Shown here: positions 59,101 through 64,000 of the stretch, in pieces
Layout of the letters: every line of letters starts with the position of its first letter
Position numbering within the stretch: the stretch's first letter is position 1
NCBI GenBank assembly: GCA_963930645.1
Contig: OZ005661.1
Coordinates: 200,535,120-200,599,119 of the forward strand
DNA length: 64,000 bases
From: Salticus scenicus
Taxonomy: Eukaryota > Arthropoda > Arachnida > Araneae > Salticidae
Reading direction: 5' to 3'
Translations under genes and position numbers: made by a program
Notes under the pieces: generated by a model
Told to the model about the DNA's origin: nothing
Seen by the model: only the letters and a program-made list of their open reading frames with translations
Database searches by the model: none

Positions 59101-61200
59101 ATATCTTTAGGTACTGATAATACAACTGGTGTTAAAATTTTTATGGTTTATAAGTATTTTGCTCTGAACTTGTAATTTTTATAGCATCTGGCATAACATG
59201 GCACAAGCTAACTTTGTTACACATTCATAGGAAATTACATTCATTCCAGCATTATTATGATACATGTTTTAATATAGGTAAAGATTAACAAGTGCCTTCA
59301 AAATTCGTCAATCATTTAAGAGTGATCAATGTTTGAATGATATTCAGCACCAAGAAACCTAAGAATTAATTTCAAACAAATGTTTAACAAGTTACCGCAA
59401 TACACTGTGTTTTTGTCTATATCAGCAACTAATTGCCAGTTACTGGTAAGAGTCGCATTTATAGGTATAAAAATATCAACACAAATTTGTATTTAGTACT
59501 TATTATAACCACAATAAGCTAAATCTTGTAAATGCGTTTTATGTACACTTGCTAAATTTACTACAAAGCATAAAATTAATACTTTAAAGAACATACAAAG
59601 CCGTGTAAAATGAAGTCATAAGAATTTTCCTTATATGGATCAACGTCTCACAGATTTGCCTGAAAAAAATATGCAAAATAATACAAGTATATCTTTACAC
59701 TCTAAGCTCATGAAATATTACCTACGTTGTATATGGTGAATTTTCAGAGTACCTTCCTGCAATGAGTCCAGAATTTTACTACGGAGCATAATGATACTTC
59801 TTCGAAAAAAATCCTTCATAAAAATATCTCAGTTTCATCAATGAACTCATTTTAAACAGGCATTCAACTTGCTGACATACGACCACAATCCAGTATAAAA
59901 GTATTTTACACATACTTCGTAACCTAGCTACAAAATATAATGTTTCTACCTTAAAATGACGTCATAAAGACTTTACTTATGAAGACCACAGTGTGGCAGA
60001 ATTGCACTCAACTACGGAAATCATCAAAAATAATACAACGCCACTGTAGAAACTGATAAACTATTTGAAACTCATTAAAGAATGTAGGTAACAATTCTCT
60101 AAATAAAGCTTCAGCTTACCTCAAATGACTGTAAAATTATAAACAACTCATAATCATAAACAACTTTGACCATATATTTGGGTAGACGCACGTTAAAATT
60201 CTGTATTATACTTCACTTTCGCTATTTTATTTATTTATTTATTTATTTAATGAATACTAACAGTAAATTTGCTGTATGTTTCTAAATAGTCTATTAAAAT
60301 TCCTTACTAGTTTCAAGAAACCAAATACATGAAACAATAGGGAAGACCCTTTCAATAATAATTACATGAAAATGGTTTTCAAATGGTTTCTATTTTAAAT
60401 CCAAACATTTATTGTTCCAAATTTGTTTAAAGTTATGTAAATGATTTTTGAAGTCTGACATTTACCAACGAATTGTTGTATTTTAAAAGGTTTTTCTTAT
60501 ACTTAAAGAATCCAAGCAAAAGTAATTACTTTTTTTTTTTTTTTTTTTTGGAAATATAAACATGTTAAACAGCTCGTGTTCACTTCTCATTTCGAAAACA
60601 ACTAAAATTATGTAAATGTGACTTTTGAATATATATTATTCAGTACATACAATGTTTTTTAAAACAAAATCCCTGCTGTTCTGTCAGATATTTTTATGTT
60701 CACTGAATACAAATTTAACTAAAACAGTTTTTCAGTTGTTTGAAAATATCAAAGATAATGATTGTTTTTGTTTAAACATAATAGGGTTACTACTGTTTCC
60801 AGAATATGTTTTTTAGCAGCATGTGACATTTTAAATATTGCCTCTGTAATATGATTACAAGGAAAATTCTGTAAATTTTATGTTTTTTCTCCAAATATTA
60901 AAATGTAAACTGTAATATTCATTTCTTTTTAAATTTGTTTGCAATTATGTACATGAAACTTTTAAAATCTCTCGTTTACCAGAAACGTAATTACTTTTTT
61001 GCAAATATAAATACTATATTATATAGTGCGTGTCCGCTTGTTGTTTTGAAAATAACTACAATTATACAAATGTGACTTTTTAATATCTAGTACATAATAT
61101 ATTTTATAAATCAAAATCTAATGTGGTTTTTTTTCCCTTCATGGAACACAAGTTTAATTAGAATGGTAAATTATTCTGATTTAAAAATCTGTATTTAAAA
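59100..61200. repeat. degenerate long-period repeats
   Basis: Blocks recur with drift: 'accacaataagc...ttactacaaagcataaaatt' near 59,510 and 'accacaatccag...ctacaaaatataatgtttct' near 59,880; and 'aaaacaactaaaattatgtaaatgtgactttt' near 60,595 against 'aaaataactacaattatac' near 61,050. Periods are about 370 and 460 bp. The 63-codon frame at 60,625 lies in such a block and was not accepted as a gene. Confidence 0.45.
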
Positions 61201-62235
61201 GTTAAAAATAAACCTTAAAATAGGTTGTGCGTGACAGCCATTTTTAAACGATATTTTATTTCGCAAATTATGTCGGAAAATTAGTAAATTTCGTGACCAG
61301 GCTGACATTAACCGTTTCACAGCAGTAATTTTCTAGAGCAAAATTTACTTCTGAATGGCATTTTTTGAAACTCAAAATATATCGGAATACATGAAAGGGA
61401 TATGCTTTAAATTGTTGTAATTATAATTTACAACAATATGTTTTCTGTAATCACTGATTACTGTTTATAGATGTACAGTTACACAGAATGAAATATCATA
61501 AAGTTCTCACAGATGATTAAAAATTTCCAATTTATATCGTTTAGCCTTAGTCAGTAATTTACTTGTTTTCATGATGACATCCTAAAAGCGTGTAGTTTTT
61601 ATTTATCAGGGAACAAAAGTCGCAAAAATTGTTTTTATACCTTTTTTATTTTGAAGAAAATTATGTAATATATTACTTTTCTAAAGGCCTAATATACTAA
61701 ATTCTTTAAAGTATATTATCTAAAAAACAGGAAGTCTATAAAAAAATAATTTATTTTTGCTATTCTGTAAAGAGCTTCACATAAAAATTTTAAAACATAG
61801 AAATGGAACCAGTACCAAAAAAATATTAGTTATCATTCAAAATAATATAAACAAATTCAAAATTGACATAAAGTGAAATTGTAAATTGTGCCTAAATGTA
61901 TAAAATAAATTTCTTCACTAGACAACATAAACACTACTTGTGATGTGTTGTCATGCTTCCAGTATGTGTTACGAAACAGATATTCAAGACACGTTTTTTA
62001 GCACTTAATTTGTCCTGGGAAATTTATGAGAGCTCCTGTCACAAAGTTTGGTGCTTGGATTGTTTATATGTGTCTGACCCCTGAAGTAACGGGATTTATT
62101 GAAATCCCCCTTTTCCCCTGGGAGTCAAGAAGCGAAAAAACGTTTGTAAGTATAACCCGGTCCCAAATTACTTCACAGTTCCTCCAGAAGAGTCTCTCCT
62201 CCTCTATGGATAAGAGTGAACTCCAGAAATCCAAT

Positions 62236-62236
<1 letters not shown>
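61200..62236. other. intergenic
   Basis: AT-rich with no recognisable gene. A poly(T) tract at 62,237-62,270 separates it from the satellite. Confidence 0.5.
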
Positions 62237-62271
<35 letters not shown>

Positions 62272-62280
62272 TCGTAAAAA

Positions 62281-63028
62281 ATTACGCCATCACAATGAAA
62301 GTACTAAAATGATCCGCTGCTCGCGACAATTGATGCTTCAAGTAGGATAGGTTCAAGTATTCGACTTCGATTAATCGTCGAAAATAGTGTGATTAGGATA
62401 ATGTTAAGACTGAACCTTTCAAAGAAAAAAAAATTACGCCATCACAATGAAAGTACTAAAATGATCCGCTTCTCGTGACAAATGTTTCTTTCAAGTAGGG
62501 CGGATTCAAGTATTCGACTTTGATTAATCGTCAAAAATAGTGTGATTAGGATAATGTTAAGACCGAACCTTTGAAAGAAAAATTACGCCATCACAATGAA
62601 AGTACTAAAATGATCCGCTTCTCGTGACAATTGTTCCTTCCAAGTAGGACGGGTTCAAGTATTCGACTTCGATTAATCGTCGAAAATAGTGTGATTAGGA
62701 TAATGTTAAGACTGAACCTTTGAAAGAAAAATTACGTCATCACAATGAAAGTACTAAAATGATCCGCTTCTCGTGACAAATGTTCCTTCCAAGTAGTACG
62801 GGTTCAAGTGTTCGACTTCGATTAACCGTCGAAAATAGTGTGATTAGGATAATGTTAAGACTGAACCTTTGAAAGAAAAATTACGCCATCACAATGAAAG
62901 CACTAAAATGATCCGCTTCTCGTGGCAAAAGCTCTTTTCAAGTAGGATGGGTTCAAGTGTTCGACATCGATTAATCGTCGAAAATAAAGTGATTAGGATA
63001 ATGTTAAGACTGAACCTTTGAAAGAAAA
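62281..63028. repeat. 149-bp satellite array, five copies
   Basis: ATTACGCCATCACAATGAAA starts at 62,281, 62,433, 62,582, 62,731 and 62,880, a period of 149 bp (152 for the first). Units are highly similar and each holds a near-palindrome TTCGACTTCGATTAATCGTCGAA. No open frame spans the units. Confidence 0.9.
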
Positions 63029-64000
63029 ATTATAAACATCCATTTAGATTAGATCGCATTTAGTTATTTTTGAAAAATATTTATTTATACTCCTTTTACA
63101 CCGTACAAGAAAGTAAAATTAGATAAAAGGCTGATGAATACAACGCAATCTAGTACAAAAAGTTGAACAAAATGTCAACAATTCATCGCTGAAGTAGTTG
63201 AAGAAAACCAACAGGACAACGAAATAACGAAAGAAGTTCATATCCTCAGGTTCAAATGGTATTCAACACTAAATGTTTGAAGACTTTTGGAAAAGTACTT
63301 ACAACAGCGAAGGCTCGCTTTCTTCTTTTACTTTTTCAGTAGCTTAAATCGTCTGAATTCTAGTGTATGTATCGCTTTGAAACAAAAGAAGCAAGTCATT
63401 CCCTTTTTTCTTACAACAGTACGGATCCCACTGGCATACAAAACATGTGCATAGAGGTCTGTATCACACAATTTTTGCTGTCATTCTTTTAAAAAGCTAT
63501 TGTTATTTTTTTCTGATTTAATCGCAAAATCATTAATGACTTCGAAAAAAGGAAGAACCATTGCATAGCAAATCTTTAAAACTGAACTTTTAATTTAAAT
63601 TATTTATCAAATAAAAACCAGAAACAGATTAATTCTATTAAATAATAGGAAAGCATTCGTAATAAAATAATTTTAGTTTCGTTTTATGATATTGCATAAT
63701 AATACACTTAGAATATTCTAGTTTTTTTTAAATGCTAAAAATTTGTTATTTTTGTTTTCTAAGCACAAATAAACAACTGTTTTCTTGATATGCATTGTAG
63801 AACTCGATCCAATAAGTGTTCAAATAATATTCCCCAGATGTAAGGATTACGCAACGTAGTATTCCAAAAAATGTGAAAATTAAACAGTAAAAAATGCAAC
63901 AATAAAATAATCTATTTTCAAGAGAATATTAGTTTTTGTGTTGCTCGCAATACGTTTTTATCAATAGTCAATGGATTCCGAAAAGCAGGTAATTATTGGG
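63029..64000. other. window end, no firm gene
   Basis: AT-rich. A plausible plus-strand 25-nt exon (63,340-63,364) with good splice sites is discussed separately but cannot be tied to a gene. Confidence 0.4.

Noticed and set aside
60625..60816. 63-codon frame starting MNIYYSV
   Set aside because: Falls in a degenerate repeated block; its counterpart near 61,070 does not keep the frame.
62281..63028. CRISPR-like regular repeat spacing
   Set aside because: The whole 149-bp unit is repeated, with no unique spacers, and the DNA is eukaryotic.

Overview
The window is AT-rich eukaryotic DNA dominated by mobile elements and simple repeats. It has spliceosomal introns, AATAAA polyadenylation signals, chemosensory-type ionotropic receptor sequences, Lys-primed LTR elements, Tc1/mariner, piggyBac, hAT, Penelope and tRNA-SINE sequences. 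Together these indicate an arthropod. Divergent ionotropic receptors without an amino-terminal domain and the overall repeat style suggest a chelicerate, most likely a spider. The species assignment is inference.

Coding content is sparse. Two small genes for secreted peptides, each built from micro-exons, were reconstructed from splice signals. Gene 1 (minus strand, about 22.15 to 13.0 kb) has four coding exons of 55, 51, 27 and 44 nt, a signal-peptide first exon, phase-1 introns, a TATA-like box and a polyA signal. Gene 2 (plus strand, about 36.70 to 49.39 kb) shares the 55-nt signal-peptide exon, the 27-nt exon with the same acceptor context and a 44-nt exon, then has a very short last coding exon and a polyA signal. 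Its second exon is uncertain. The pair is in inverted orientation and looks like an old duplication. I recognise no known family, so these are the best candidates for something undescribed.

Two related ionotropic receptor (IR/iGluR) sequences lie on the minus strand. IR1 (30.47 to 29.26 kb) is a clear pseudogene with several stops and frameshifts. IR2 (57.82 to 56.59 kb) is one long exon interrupted by a single in-frame TAA.

The rest, in order: a mariner relic at 1 kb; copies of an unnamed 2-kb repeat with degenerate internal units of about 165 bp (1.35 to 7.65 kb, one interrupted by a TA-flanked DNA transposon); a cluster of SINE fragments and a TIR MITE (8.5 to 11.6 kb); gene 1 with MITEs, a Tc1 relic, a C-rich minisatellite and an inverted repeat in its introns; another 2-kb repeat copy carrying a solo LTR (23.1 to 26.0 kb); a long inverted-repeat element with 40-bp minisatellite arms around a Penelope GIY-YIG relic (26.1 to 28.1 kb); IR1; a gag-only LTR element (31.1 to 35.6 kb); gene 2, whose second half contains another gag-only LTR element (41.2 to 45.4 kb); a TIR element, a perfect palindrome and a Ty3/Gypsy pol relic split by a SINE (52.2 to 54.9 kb); a deleted piggyBac element (55.3 to 56.4 kb); IR2; and a 149-bp satellite (62.3 to 63.0 kb). 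All homology statements come from reading motifs; no database search was possible.
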